Shown: positions 10,917 through 22,836 of the stretch, piece after piece
How positions within the stretch are numbered: position 1 is the stretch's first letter
How the letters are laid out: each line of letters starts with the position of its first letter
From: Xenoacremonium recifei
Taxonomy: Eukaryota; Ascomycota; Sordariomycetes; Hypocreales; Nectriaceae
Direction of reading: 5' to 3'
Length of the DNA: 64,000 nt
Assembly (NCBI GenBank): GCA_012184525.1
Contig: WOFQ01000016.1
Span: forward strand, 434,001 to 498,000
The notes under the pieces: generated by a model
What the model saw: the letters and a program-made list of their open reading frames with translations, nothing else
Told to the model about the DNA's origin: nothing
Databases searched by the model: none
Position numbers and translations under genes: made by a program

Positions 10917-13277
10917 TTAATAATAACGATTTAATGACCGGTCAAACTACTTGTGGATGTGTTGGGAGTTCGGATACGCTACGATTTGGAAGCTAGGGAT
11001 TACTTGGCACAATGGGCTTTGTGCGGGGAGCGTGACATTTGGAAGCGAGTATTCATGTTTCATTGAAACAAGACACTATTAGGGCCAGGTTCTTCGTGGC
11101 CGTGCCACAGACTCAAACATAAATCGAGATCCTGTCTTGATCACCGATCGACTCTCCCGGGCCACGTACCGTTGCAACATGTGACACGAACAACCCCCCT
11201 CATTTAATACGAGACACCTACCTTATCATGTACTCCGTATGCATACATATACACCATCAGTGCCCACCCTCACTTCAAACCTCCAGAGATGACTTGATGC
11301 AGTACATAGGAGAAGGAGAACTCAAAAAGGCCCATACAGTGGACCAGATATCGAGGCCAGACACCCATTTTAGTGCTTTAATCCCCATTTGTACAGATCG
11401 CCGGGACGTTCAACGTGGTCGCGGCCGTTTCTTTGCCGTTCCTCCTGAATATGCACGCTGGATGTAGCGTCACAGGTGACAGGAGTTTGCAGAGCATGAG
11501 CAGGGGTAGCGGTGTGTCTTAAGACTCCCAAGGTTTCCAGATGGCACAATGTCTCTCCTCAGCTTTCAATTCGTGGCTGAACTTACTATCGGGTCTCCAT
11601 ATGGAGCTTTGAAACGGTTTTATGCAGACTTCCCTACTTCTTGCTGGGACATGCTCTACCAAAGACTTGAAACGCGAGCTGAACGTGTATCAAGGAGACT
11701 GTGGCGAGTGGCGCAAGCGGAGATGGCTTAGAAGGAAAACGGAAGCCCAATGAGTTGAAGGAATCATCACATATTGAGGGGTCCCACGAAGCGGGGTCCA
11801 TGCATCGCATGCCAGAGTTGTGAGGCCCGCGAAACGCAAAGTTGAGCCTGTTGTAGTCGGCGAGTCGAACGATTTCGTTCGCAGCTCCGTGACTAGAAAT
11901 CAATGAGTGAAGAAGAGCCCCGGGAGAGCCAACAAGAACGGGGACGCTACGGCGCCGGTGCAAGCGGAGACGGGAAATGCCTTTGCGCTGTGGCTGACTC
12001 GGCAAGGACGAGAAATGGGGCCAATAATTCTCGAAGTATCGAAGCCGTGAGGCTGGGGTCTGCCGAGCTTGGGAATGTTCGTGGTCACTGGAGTGGACGC
12101 CAGGTATCGCTAATTCAGCCCTATGTCCCCTCCGCGGGAGTCAGTTTAAGACACAAGGGAATGTCTGAGAGACTTGTCAGGACCTAAATGTCATAAATAG
12201 ATCCAGTAGTGCGGAGGAGAGTTGCCTCAGCGTTGCATCTTTGTTTCCAGTGCCGTGTTCGAGGGAAAGATGCCGCGAAGTTTCGATTCTCATCACCCGG
12301 CCACCGACGCCCGGGCCACCACTCTGGCTGGACCTGGCTGTGGAGAGTGAGCGAACTGGGAGCAGCGTGACAGGACCGGGAGGGCGCCCGCTGGGCTGAT
12401 GATCGATGGGATGGAGGATTGGCCTGTGGTGGGGGGCTGGGAGAACTGAGGATTCCGCAGCCGAAGAGCCTGGAGCTTCCCTGCACCCTTGTCAGCGGCG
12501 AGCTCGTAGGCCCGTCAACCGCGCGATGATGGGGATGATGCCGCGGGACGAGATGAGCTTCGACCCAGTGATTTACACCGCAAAATTACTTGTAATGAGG
12601 TTGTGGTGATGTCGAGCCGGTGACTTTGCAACCTTGGTTCAGGCCAGACCTGCAGTAGCACTTCGTATGTTAGCAGGCCGGTGGACGTGGACAGGGAAAA
12701 GGGCAGGAACCACCTCACTCTCGCAGCTGCCAGCCCAGTATTCGATGCCTGACGGGTGACAATTCATCGCCTTAGGCCACAAAAACAGGCCTGTCAGAGA
12801 CGGAAAGAAGCAACCGCAACGCTCACCACCACAGCAACGGGCTTTTCGACGACTTCTCACCATCACCGTATCACCACCCGCGTCGAATCAACCGGTCTCT
12901 CGTCGACGATTCGAAGCAGCGTCGAGGTGGCAGGTCCTTAGCACCACCCACAGCTCCCGCAGCTCCCATCTAGCAGCATCCATCACGACCCCCGCCACCG
13001 CCGTCGATTGGCCCAGCTGGTCCGGCAACGCCAACGCATCACCCTCCATGGGCCCCAGGCCGAAAATCCCCAGCCGCCTCTTTGGACAATAACAAAAGCC
13101 CCATAAGCCTATTATCGTCCGTCCGCAGCGCCGCTCCACATCCCTAGCCCGCCGAAAACCCACCACCGCTCCCGCATCTTGCGTCTCGTACGTCGCTGTC
13201 CGCTGCTGAGGACCAGCCAGAGCGCCAGACGCAGAGAGCCAGCCAGCCAGGCGTGCATACATAGCTCCTGCAGTTGC

Positions 13278-13306
13278 GCTGCTGCTGCTGCTGCTGCTAC
13301 TGCTGC
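13278..13306. repeat. GCT trinucleotide microsatellite
   Basis: Seven perfect GCT units (13278-13298) followed by ACT-GCT-GC. It sits in the presumed promoter or leader of the downstream gene and not in a supported reading frame. Confidence 0.85.
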
Positions 13307-13694
13307 ATCTCGAGACCTCGTACATGCCGGGCGTCGTCTCGGCTTCGCCTCTCTTGTTTTCTCCCCTCTTTAAACCACTCACCCGCAGCCAGCGACTAGA
13401 GACAAGTCGCAGAGGCCGCCGCCGCTGCTGCAGCTCGTCACCCGTTTCTGGCGCATTTCTTTGGCGGCTCCTCGACTGCCACCCGCTTTGGCTCGACTGA
13501 CCTGCCACCACTTCCTCCACTCCGCTGGTTGCTCCGGGTTGCGAAGCGTTGCCCACCAGCCCAGCCCAGCCGCACCACCTCGACCCCCGATTTCCCTCTC
13601 AGATCGCAAGCAAGGTCTCATCGTTGCATCGGTCGCTCAGCTTGTTTGCCTTTGAACGGAATTGCGTCTCTTTTTGTTTCTGCCCGTCCGTTGT

Positions 13695-13979
13695 GTAAGT
13701 TCATGATTTCCCTTCCCGTCGTCGCCTTTTGAATTTGTGGCGACTCATGTCGGTGTCATTGGCTGTTGCTCTGTGGATTTCGCTGCGCCTGCGTGGATGG
13801 TGGACGCTTTGTGACCGGCTGACTGACTTGAGCTTCCTGCGTCCCAGAATCTCGCTTGCTTTTTTCTGCTTGCATTTTTGTCTCGCCATCCCGCATGTCT
13901 TGATAACTCAACTTAATTCCTTCGACCTTTCGACTCGACACTGCCCCTGAGCTCCTTCTGCGTCGTTCGTCGACTGCAG
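13695..13979 (+). other. Probable 5'-UTR intron of the 1732-residue protein gene
   Basis: A consensus donor (GT|GTAAGT) at 13695 and an acceptor (CTGCAG) ending at 13979 flank 285 bases, 58 bases before the start codon. T-rich sequence and a CTCAACTTAAT branch-like string lie inside. Removal would also delete short upstream ATGs. Inferred from signals only. Confidence 0.35.
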
Positions 13980-14037
13980 TAAGAAAGAGGACCAGGGCAT
14001 CATCCTTCGATTGTCGAATCGCTCTCATAACGACACG

Positions 14038-17000
14038 ATGGGTATCGACTCTCGAAGGGCTCCTCCGCTTCCTGCCCCTACCGAAACCGAGACCAACACT
14101 CCGACTGAGCTGAGCCAGGTTGATTTCCCGAGGCCTACCGACGGCAGGTCAACTCTTTCTATCCCCGAGGACGGCACACCAGTCACCATTCCGACCCGAA
14201 GTCATAAGGCCAGTCGCTCTCAGACGTCCCTGCTCATCGAGTACTTCGAGGGCGGTAAGACCTCACCTGGAGCGACTGGCGAACGCCGACCGAGCGTTCG
14301 AGTGCGCCTTACTCCCTCCAAGAAGGGTGGAAAAGGCGATCACATTCAGGTCACCAAGGGGAGCCGGAAAGCTTCGCATACAAAGCGGATCACCTTGGAC
14401 CAGCTCCGTGACTCCGATTTCCTCGACGGCGAAGACGCCAATAGCCTCAACTCATACGCGTCTGCCACTGAGGAGTCGAATGTGTCTCGAAATCCCATTG
14501 ATATCGAGATTGATCGCGGTCACCGACGTCGTCGTCCAGCGAGTCCACTAATCCCGACGGCTGAGAGTTACCAGCCTGGTAACCCGTCGGAAATATCCGC
14601 CATACCCAGCGACAGCTTCCTCGACGGCACAGGTGGTAACAATACCGATACTAAGGGAAGTTTCAGTCTTTCGCGTGGCGAGGCGTTGGCAACAGCAGCT
14701 GGCGCCGGTGTTGCAGCTGGTGTAGCGATGGACGAAATCAAGAATTATAAGAGCCGGAGTAGCGGGCGCGAGCGTGTTAAGGTGTCCGACAAGTCTAAGG
14801 ACAAATCAGATCGGGAACGGAAACGTCGTCCGAAAAGCAGAAGCAGCAGCGTCAATGAGCGGGCGACCGAAGATATTAAATCCCCCCGTCACCGATCTAG
14901 CCGAAGTCATCAGGAATCCGTTGTCTCAGGCGCTGACTCGAGCGTGGTGTCGTCTAATTTGACTCCAAGCCACCGGTCGATGGATACACATTCCACACGA
15001 TCCGTTGCTTCCAACAAATCGTCGATCAACAACCCCAAATTGTTGGAAACTGTTGAGGATGCCATCCGCCGTTTGATCCTCCCCGAACTTAGTGCCCTCA
15101 AACGGGAACAGAGCAAGCGAGAAAGCCGTCGCGGCTCCATAACATCCTCGGCCACCACGGTTTCGAAAGAAGATTTCTCCACAGACCGGAGGCGGTCTTC
15201 AGGGCAACGCAGTGATTCTAGACGAAATCGCGAGGCCCGTCACGATTATGGTGATAGCTCGCCGCTTAGCGTCAGCCGCGAATCTCTCGATGAAGCTTAT
15301 CAATACGATGACCTCTCAACACCAAAGGGCAGCAGCAATTTGCTCAAAGCTGCCGCCGCCGGCGCAGCTGCCAGCAAGGGGCTATCTCCCGAGCCGCCGA
15401 TTGAGGATCGAAGACAACGCGAAAGGCGTCGACGGAGGACAGAGTCTGCTAGAAGCCGGAGCCTTGGAAGGGACCGCTATGCGGACGAGTATGAGGACGA
15501 CCTCACGATTCCTGCGCCGCCAATGCCACTCATGAGTGATATCAACCATTCTGAGGTGACTAGGACATCAATCCTCTCAGCAGACTCGGACCGACCCCAA
15601 TCTGCCAGTGAGCAGCTCAATGTCATGCACGAAATTCACCATGACAAGGTGTCTCCGATGTCCACGCCTACGCCAACTCGAACTCCCGCCAATCTTGAAG
15701 AGCCGATGCTCAAGAGAAATGCCAATGTTTCTCAGGGAGACTTGAAGGCTCTTCCACGCGGAGAAAAGCAGTACAACGAGGCCTACGATCAGGACGACTA
15801 TGGTCCCCCCGAAGATCAATATGATGATGATGACAGCCGTGAGCTGTCCGACCCGGGCGACTATCCTGAAGGCTCCTACGAAGCGGCTTACTATGCTACA
15901 CAAGAGGTTCCTCCTCCTCTCAAGTACGTTCCCTATCAGGCAGGAGCCCGCGGTCTCAGCCCGATTCCCAGTGTTTCCGGTTATACCGAGGGTGGAAGTG
16001 AGCATCAGCCCCGCCATTCGAGGAGCATGCATTCGACAAGCGATGTCTATTCCAATCTTGAGAGGTCACCCGAGCAGAACCGTCATAGTCGTTCTACGGC
16101 TTCGCTGACATCTCTCCGTGAGCGTGGCTTTGATCCGGCGTCACCGCGAAGCTCTGGACTGGATTATCGAAATACGACTTACACAGATGACAGTGAGTTG
16201 GATCGGGTAACTTCTGGCCAGGCTGTCAGAGGTGTCGGTGCCAACCCCAACATTGTTCATCCTCCCCTTGGTGTTGAATCCGCAGTCGCATCTCTGGTAG
16301 ATGGATCAATGGTGGAACAGTCAGTGCTGACGAGTCAGTCTGGCTACGACTACAACGGCCCAAGGGGCTCTAATCTTTCTTATGACGACGTCTCTAAGGC
16401 CTCAAGCAGTAGGGACGTGAGTCCTGAGAAGCGCTCCCTTGATAGCCGCCGGGAGGCTGAGGAGGATCGACACGCAACTCCCAGCAACCGGTCCCAACAG
16501 GAATATTCTGAGTATGAACTCGATGAACATGGACGAAAGGTCCCGCGACAGAAGTCCCCGACAGCTTCAGAGGTTGCCATTACTGCCGGTGCCGTTGGAG
16601 CTGCGGCGGCTGCTCTCAAAGCTGCTCAGGAAAGGAAGCAGGCCCCGATCGAGGAAAACGAAGAGTTCGTTGGTGCTGGCGTGTCTCGCAACAAGTCATT
16701 CAAGGAGCGGACGCTGGAAGGTCACGAGCCTCGCAACACTCCTGCACACAGCGTCGATAGGCTTAGCTACGAAGACCTGCCTAAGATGAGCGCCAGCGGA
16801 ATGCCGAACTGGAATGATCCAATCCCTGAGTACGGATACATGGATGACGACCTTCAGACCAATCCTTCTGTCATCCAGGAGCGGCTCGACGGAGAGCACG
16901 GCGGCGACTACTCTGCTGGGCCTGCCACGCCTGTGCAGCGCGAAATACCTCGAGATGAGTACTCTATGACGCCTGTCCAGGCGCCTGGGACCAAGATATC

Positions 17001-19333
17001 ACCAGCTGCTGATGCTGCCGCTCGAGGTGCTACGGCTGGCAGAATTGCTTCTGCAAGCACCAGCCGCTCCGCAAGCCATGAACACCAGGAATGGGAGCCG
17101 ACTCAGGAAGAGCACCGAACCTCGGATGAGCGCAAGAGGGACACGCTTGTCACTAACCCATATGAAGAAATGAGCCCGATCGCCAACCCTGGTTTCAACG
17201 AGGGGTTGCTTGGCCGTGGGTTGACCGCATCATACGGCCCAGGATATCACACTGGCTCGCCCGGCTTTGGCCAGAAGTATGACGAAGGCTACATGTCCAA
17301 CGGACCAAACCGTACCCCTGACATCCAGCCTAAGGGCAAAGCACTGGACCTCGGGGGCGCTGCTGCCACACATGCTCCCATCGAGGATCCCTTCTACGCA
17401 GCCCCGAAGGGCGATGTGCGCCACTATAGTGGCATGTCTCAGGGCATGGCTTCTCCATTCTACGACGCTGCCACGGGCAATGGTATCGATCGCATTGAAA
17501 ACAAGGACATTGTTGCCCTTATGCAACACGTAAGCTAACTACTTCGGATTGAATAATGTTGATGCTAATCAGCTGTAGCTTATGGTTCGTGATGCTCAGC
17601 GAAGCGCTCGCGACACAGAAATTGTCGCTTTGCTTATGAACTCTGCCATCGAGATGCGCAATTCATTCCGAGAAATGAAGGACCTTATCCAGGATACTGG
17701 TGACGATGTCATCTTCGCCGGCGTCGAGAATACTGAAAAGTTGCAGAAGGCTATCAATGGCCCTCGCCCGTATCCTGGCACCCGGTCCATCCAGAGCAGC
17801 TCTCAGCTCGATACCCTTAACGATGCAGCAACGAAGAAGAAGAACCTCTGGAAGCGCGCCTTGCAAGGACTCAGTGCCAAGGGAACGAGCGACCTCAGCC
17901 GCATCGAAGACATGCTTATGCAGCTACTCGGAGAGGTGGACGTTCTCAAGAACCAGACAGCACCTCCTGCTTCCACGGGCGGTCGCAGCCCGTCTTCCTT
18001 CAACAATTTGCAGCCTGAAGGCCAGACTGAACAGGACCGAGGCTATGAGCCTGAGGGAAACTCGACTGTCAGTCACGCTAGTCAGTCCGGACACCTGTCA
18101 TTGCAATCTCGCGGTCACTCTTCAAAGCTCACCAACGAGCGTAAATTCTCAGACCACCGCATCAGCACCGTCCCAGAGAATGAGGAGGAGTATCACTACG
18201 ACCACGCAAGCCCCGCAACTGAACGGGCTAACGCCAACTTGCTCACTCCCACTCGTGAGATCCCGCGAGGTGGTTCTGTGCCATTAGACACGCCTCCCCA
18301 GCCATTGGGATCGTACCAACAGCCCCTGAGTGCCGAGAACACACCGAAAACAGAGAAGGGCAAGAAGCACAAGTCGAGCGGCTCCTCTAGCTGGCTGCCC
18401 AAGATCTCTCGCTGGTCAGGGACTACCGCCTCTAGTGTTGGAAAGGCTTTCCGAGGTAGCGGAGGGTCGAAAAAGGAGCCCAAGTATGATGATTATCCGC
18501 CGTCGCGCTCTGGATCGAGCCTCGCCTCATACAACGACGATCTTTACGAGCACAACCCCTACGAGGAGGACAAGCTACACTCGGGTTTCTCAGAGCAAAA
18601 CCTGGATATGCCCACCAAGGGCGCTTACGAGGCAGCTGGGCCTGCTCCCCGCGAGTTGAACCTGACACCCGACAATCCAAAGTATCAGGCGCACCGAAAC
18701 TCGCTCAACCTTCAGCACCCACAACCCCGTCCAGGCCAGACGGAGCGATTCCGCAATGCTCTGGAATACTCGGCGCAGGAATTTGATAACCCCATGACTC
18801 CTCAGTCACCCAACTGGGCCGGATCTGCGACCAGCCTGAACAGGCTTCCGCATAACGCCAACCGATACAGCAATGGTTCAGGCGCGACAACACAACAGCA
18901 ACAGTCGCAAGGGCAGTGGGAATCCTCCCCGACAGGCCCTCCCCGACCACCTAAGGAACCCATGGATAGCCCGTCTGCCCAAACACCGCTGCGAAGCCCG
19001 CGGGTGTCTCAGCTGGCCAAGTCAAGCCCGCCCCAACACCCGACTGACGACAGTGGCTATGCCACGATGAGCGGCACGCATCCGAGCCAGTACACCGGCA
19101 GCCCCAAGCCGGAGAACAGAAACCTGAATGTCGCCCTCGGCATCCCCACGCGGCGGCCCAGCGGTCCTCGGGCCATGACTCCAAAGAGTGCCGAGGAAGA
19201 GGCCGCTCGCGAAGAGCGCAGGCGCAAGAGAGGTACGTACAGAGAGCTTGAAACACGAAGATGTAGCTAACCAGATCCAGACACTTTTGGCACAGTGACC
19301 AGCCAAAACACGGACGACACGGACACCTTCTAG
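14038..19333 (+). CDS. Large disordered protein with a conserved C-terminal helical region, function unknown
   Basis: Exons 14038-17529, 17579-19232 and 19281-19333 give 1732 residues. I start at the ATG of MGIDSRRAPP; the frame is open a little further upstream but has no other ATG. Most of the chain is low-complexity: Ser, Arg, Glu, Pro with RRR and SRS clusters, plus short Ala/Gly segments near residues 220 and 850 that could be weak helices. The best ordered part straddles intron 1 (about 1150-1330): IENKDIVALMQH joined to LMVRDAQRSARDTEIVALL and EMRNSFREMKDLI, then SRIEDMLMQLLGEVDVLKNQ, all heptad-like. I recall proteins of this type as conserved in filamentous ascomycetes without a known role; a scaffold or cytoskeletal function is possible but not shown. 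No transmembrane segment or catalytic motif is seen. Confidence 0.85.
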
Positions 19334-20376
19334 AAGCAGGTTCACCGAATCGACCGACGTATCCCATCAAATCGAACCATGTACCAGAATGATTCAGCAT
19401 TTTGAAAGATTAGTAGTTGGGTGAAGAGGGACGGAATGTGGACAGCATCCTTGAAAATGAACAGAGGATGAATGAACAACGGCCGAACACCATTTACACG
19501 TTTGCTTTTTCAGGATCTGATATAGAATGATGGACAGAGAGCTGAGGATATGATCGGCAGGGCAACTTGTCGTTGACACATGATGACAAAATTTCAATGA
19601 GGAAAAACAGAAAAAAAAAAAGGGCCAAACTTCAGACAGGCGAGGAAGTTTTGGTACCGGGGGCAAAAGCGAGAGAAGGGTTGGGCGAGGAGGGACTGCC
19701 CCCGGGTGCAACATTTGCTTCTTTTTCTTGACGACGACATGACATGGCTATGTGGTTTGCAGAGCGGTGCGTCAACCTTTTGGTGGCATTTGCAGGGATT
19801 ATGAATGAATCGAGAGTGCTGGTGCTCTTTAGTCTAGGATAAGATGGTGATGAGGGAGGGGGTAGGAGCAGAGGGGAGAGAGATACCATATTGGCTTTGT
19901 AATAGAGAAGGGGTTTCTGGAGAACAATCAAAAGTATCGAAGTGGGAATGTGACGAAACGAGTTACTCGGTGATCTTGAGAATGTGTATGTATGTACGTG
20001 TATTTGTACAAGGCAGATAGGACCGGAGAAAAGAAGAAGGGGTGTTGTCGGCGTGCAATGCCTTAGGCCGAATGCGAAGTCTCCGACGTCGGGCCAGAGC
20101 TGCTTAGCTCCGGCATCTAATTCAACTCCGCAATAAAGCAACGACAAGTCTATAACTGCGATCTCACCCATCAATCTGGGATGAACGCTGCGCCCAATTG
20201 AACCAGCTGAATAATATCTTTTTCGTCCTTGGTGCTACAAGAAAGCGCCGCTTGTGCCCCCCTCCCTCACCGTCTTTCAGCGCAATTCATGGAGCGCTGC
20301 TGAAGACGGCGGTGGGCTTTGCGAGACAGGCCCGGCTTTTGCGGACTCAACTCAAGCCATCTGAGAGAACGGCACA
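19334..20376. other. Intergenic region before the mitochondrial carrier gene
   Basis: About 1 kb with the 3' region of the 1732-residue protein gene and the carrier promoter. It contains an 11-base A run at 19611-19621. Open frames on the minus strand here have no recognisable motif and are treated as chance. Confidence 0.4.
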
Positions 20377-21398
20377 ATGGCTGTCGACGTGCGGCAAGAG
20401 GCGGAGAAGATTGAGGAGAAGATTGTTGAGGCGGGACACCATTACAAGGGGTTCGTGGCTGGCGTGTTCAGCGGGATTGCTAAGCTCACAGGTGCGGTTG
20501 TGTGAAGTCTCTAATCCAGATATTGACTGTACTGACTGACATATCGCCAGTTGGTCACCCTTTCGACACTATCAAGGTACGCCTGCAGACCACCGATGCC
20601 TCGCGCTTCAGCGGCCCGCTGCAATGCCTGATGCAGACGGTGCGCAACGAGGGCGTGCGCGGGCTGTACAAGGGCGCGTCGCCGCCCCTCGTGGGCTGGA
20701 TGTTCATGGACTCGGTAATGCTCGGCTCCCTCACCGTCTACCGCCGCCTCCTCTCCGAGCACGTCTTCAAGCTGCCGCCCGCTTCCTCCCAGCACAGCAG
20801 CGCCACAGCGGGCGTCGCGCTGCCGACCTGGGGCCACGGCGTCGCGGGCATCATGGCCGGCGCGACGGTCAGCTTCGTGGCCGCGCCGGTCGAGCACATC
20901 AAGGCGCGGCTGCAGATCCAGTACGCGGCGCGCAAGGCCGACCGGCTGTACGCGGGGCCGATCGACGCGGTGCGCAAGATCTATCGGCATCACGGCGTGG
21001 CGGGCGTGTATCGCGGGTTGTGCGCGACGCTGCTGTTCCGCTCGTGGTTCTGGGCGTGGTGGGGGAGCTACGATCTGTTCAGTCGCTGGATGCGCAACAA
21101 CACGAGCCTGAGCGCGCCGGTGATTAACTTCTGGGCGGGCGGGCTGAGCGCGCAGTGCTTCTGGATCGTGAGCTATCCGAGCGATGTGGTGAAGCAGCGC
21201 ATCATGACGGATCCGCTGGGGGGCGGGCTGGGCGATGGGGTGAGGCAGTTTCCGCGCTGGAAGGATGCGGCGATGGCGGTGTATCGCGATGCTGGGTGGA
21301 AGGGGTACTTTCGTGGGTTTATGCCGTGCTTCTTGCGGGCGTTTCCGGCGAATGCTATGGCGTTGGTGGCGTTTGAGGGCGTGATGCGCATGTTGTAA
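20377..21398 (+). CDS. Mitochondrial carrier family (SLC25) transporter
   Basis: Inner mitochondrial membrane solute carrier. Exons 20377-20491 and 20551-21398 give 320 residues, a normal family size. Three carrier signatures are visible, one per repeat: HPFDTIKVRLQ (just after intron 1), APVEHIKARLQ and YPSDVVKQRIM. Each follows an odd-numbered helix rich in Gly, as in FVAGVFSGIAKL. The third repeat has RAFPANAMALVAFE, common in carnitine, ornithine and Ymc-type carriers. The substrate cannot be read with confidence; the second signature (Glu-His-Ile-Lys) and the tryptophan-rich helix FRSWFWAWWGSYD suggest a carnitine/basic-amino-acid-like subgroup, an inference. The exon join is supported because the splice completes the first signature. 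Confidence 0.93.
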
Positions 21399-21722
21399 GA
21401 GAACGAGAGGGGATAGACGGACAAAAGATAGACAAGAGGGGGGGCGGCGAGCAGGCACTGATACAACGACGGAATCTATAGATCGCATCATACCCAGACA
21501 CACAAGGAAGGCCATCACACAACAACATCACGCAAGACTTCACATCACAATACAAGTACTAGACAGCAAAAGCACATGCCACACAAATGGCTCGGGAGTG
21601 GTCTATTGGCCAAGTCCTAAATCAACTTTTCCGGTCTCAACGATCCACCATCCCATTCCCTCTGCGCCGTTCCCATGCAAAAAAAAAGGCATTTTATTTT
21701 ATTTCCCAGCTCGTCCCGTCCC
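21399..21722. other. Short convergent 3' region, carrier and RPL22
   Basis: 324 bases between two convergent stop codons; it should hold both 3' UTRs. No gene seen. Confidence 0.5.
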
Positions 21723-22329
21723 TTACTCGTCGTCCTCGTCAGCCTCGTCGTTGACGACGTTGAAGAACTTGAGCTCGTAGACACCCCGCGAGGTGGAAAC
21801 GACGCGGAGCCAGTCACGCAGCTGCTGCTTCTTGAGGAACTTCTTGGTGCTGGTAGGGTTGATCCGTTAGCAATGCTGCGTGTATGTTTTTGGGTGGGAG
21901 GGAAAACGTACAGGTACTTGAGGTATCGGCCAGACAGGTCGTTGTGGGCAGTGATCTCGATCTTGCCGTCGCCCTGCTGCTGGATCACGACGTTGTCGCC
22001 CAGGTTGTTGGTGCGGCCCTCGACCTTGATGCGGTCCTGGAGGAACTTCTCGAAGGCAGCGACGTCGAAGATCTTGTCGCTAGCAGGCTGCGAAGCATTG
22101 ATGATGTACTGCGACCCTCCCAGTCAGTTCCCCCATCTTCCAGAATCACTGGGACTCCAATTGCTCACCTTCTTGGTCTGCTTCTGGGCCTTGCCCGACT
22201 TCTTCTGTGAGGAGAATCATGACCTTAGCCTACTGCATATTTCGAGACCCTTCCCGGCGATAAAAAAACGCCGGGGCGCAAGGGCCTTACAGCAAAGCGA
22301 TATCATGTACATACTGTCTGAGGAGCCAT
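21723..22329 (-). CDS. RPL22: 60S ribosomal protein L22 (eL22)
   Basis: Structural protein of the large cytosolic ribosomal subunit. Four exons on the minus strand: 22315-22329, 22169-22204, 21912-22108 and 21723-21849, total 124 residues. The joined sequence reads MAPQTKKSGKAQKQTKK, then YIINASQPASDKIFDVAAFE, then GRTNNLGDNVVI, ITAHNDLSGRYLKYLTKKFLKK and LRDWLRVVS, with the acidic tail EADEDDE. The last junction splits the Leu codon in YLKYLTKKF, a highly conserved stretch, which fixes the splice. Many introns near the 5' end are usual for fungal ribosomal protein genes. A Tbf1-like box upstream is listed separately. Confidence 0.96.
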
Positions 22330-22836
22330 TGCGACGGTTGGTTTGTTTTGTCTTGGGTGGACGGGAGGGAAGTGTAAGAACGCAAAGAAGTCGAATCCTG
22401 CGCCTGAAAGGAGAGAAGTTGTTGAGGTCGTGAAGATTAGAGACTGGGCTTGCGAGAAAATCGGCGGAATTTCTCGTGGGGTAGCCAAAAATGGGCCGAA
22501 AATTAGGGCTGCGTCGGGTCAATTATTTGCCGGAGTCCGATGCGCCGGTCAAGTACTTGTACCTGGAGCAGGCCGTGAATCACGTGACCAACTTCGACTC
22601 CATCACCGCCTAGAATCTTTGAATTGGCCATCATACCAGCTTGGAAATCCTGCTTTCTGCTCATGGATTATTGATCCCGGCCTGCTTCTAATTTTGAGAT
22701 TCTGGAGAGGCTAGGGTGTAAGATTCTTTCTCCATTCACCCTTTGCGTTCTTGTGTTTTTCCGTCGATTACTTTTGACAATGATACTCATTGAAATAAAA
22801 AACTTCTACCCAAAATATTGACTTACATTGCACCAA
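22330..22836. promoter_or_regulatory. RPL22 promoter and 3' region of the lysine-rich protein gene
   Basis: Both flanking genes are on the minus strand, so the part next to 22330 is the RPL22 promoter and the part next to 22836 the 3' region of the upstream gene. Apart from the box at 22503-22510, no feature is clear. Confidence 0.45.
22503..22510 (-). promoter_or_regulatory. AGCCCTAA box, possible Tbf1 site of RPL22
   Basis: The minus strand reads AGCCCTAA about 174 bases upstream of the RPL22 start. This telomere-like octamer is the known Tbf1 motif of ribosomal protein promoters in many fungi. One or two copies are expected by chance in a window this size, and another copy lies at 24197-24204, so the call rests on position. 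Confidence 0.35.

Larger units (their letters stand above)
10917..14037. other. Gene-poor 3.1 kb with the long leader of the next gene
   Basis: No coding region is convincing. The right-hand part (about 12.7-14.0 kb) becomes C/T-rich and holds a GCT microsatellite and a likely 5'-UTR intron, both listed separately, so it is probably promoter and leader of the 1732-residue protein gene. The part at 10.9-12.7 kb shows nothing I can support. Confidence 0.4.

Noticed and set aside
12888..13556. 222-codon minus-strand frame in the leader of the 1732-residue protein gene
   Set aside because: It reads the GCT microsatellite as poly-Ser and C/T-rich leader as Arg/Glu; no motif, and it lies opposite a probable promoter.
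20511..21518. 335-codon minus-strand frame opposite the mitochondrial carrier
   Set aside because: Arg/His/Ala-rich shadow of a GC-biased gene; the plus strand has three perfect carrier signatures and consistent splicing.
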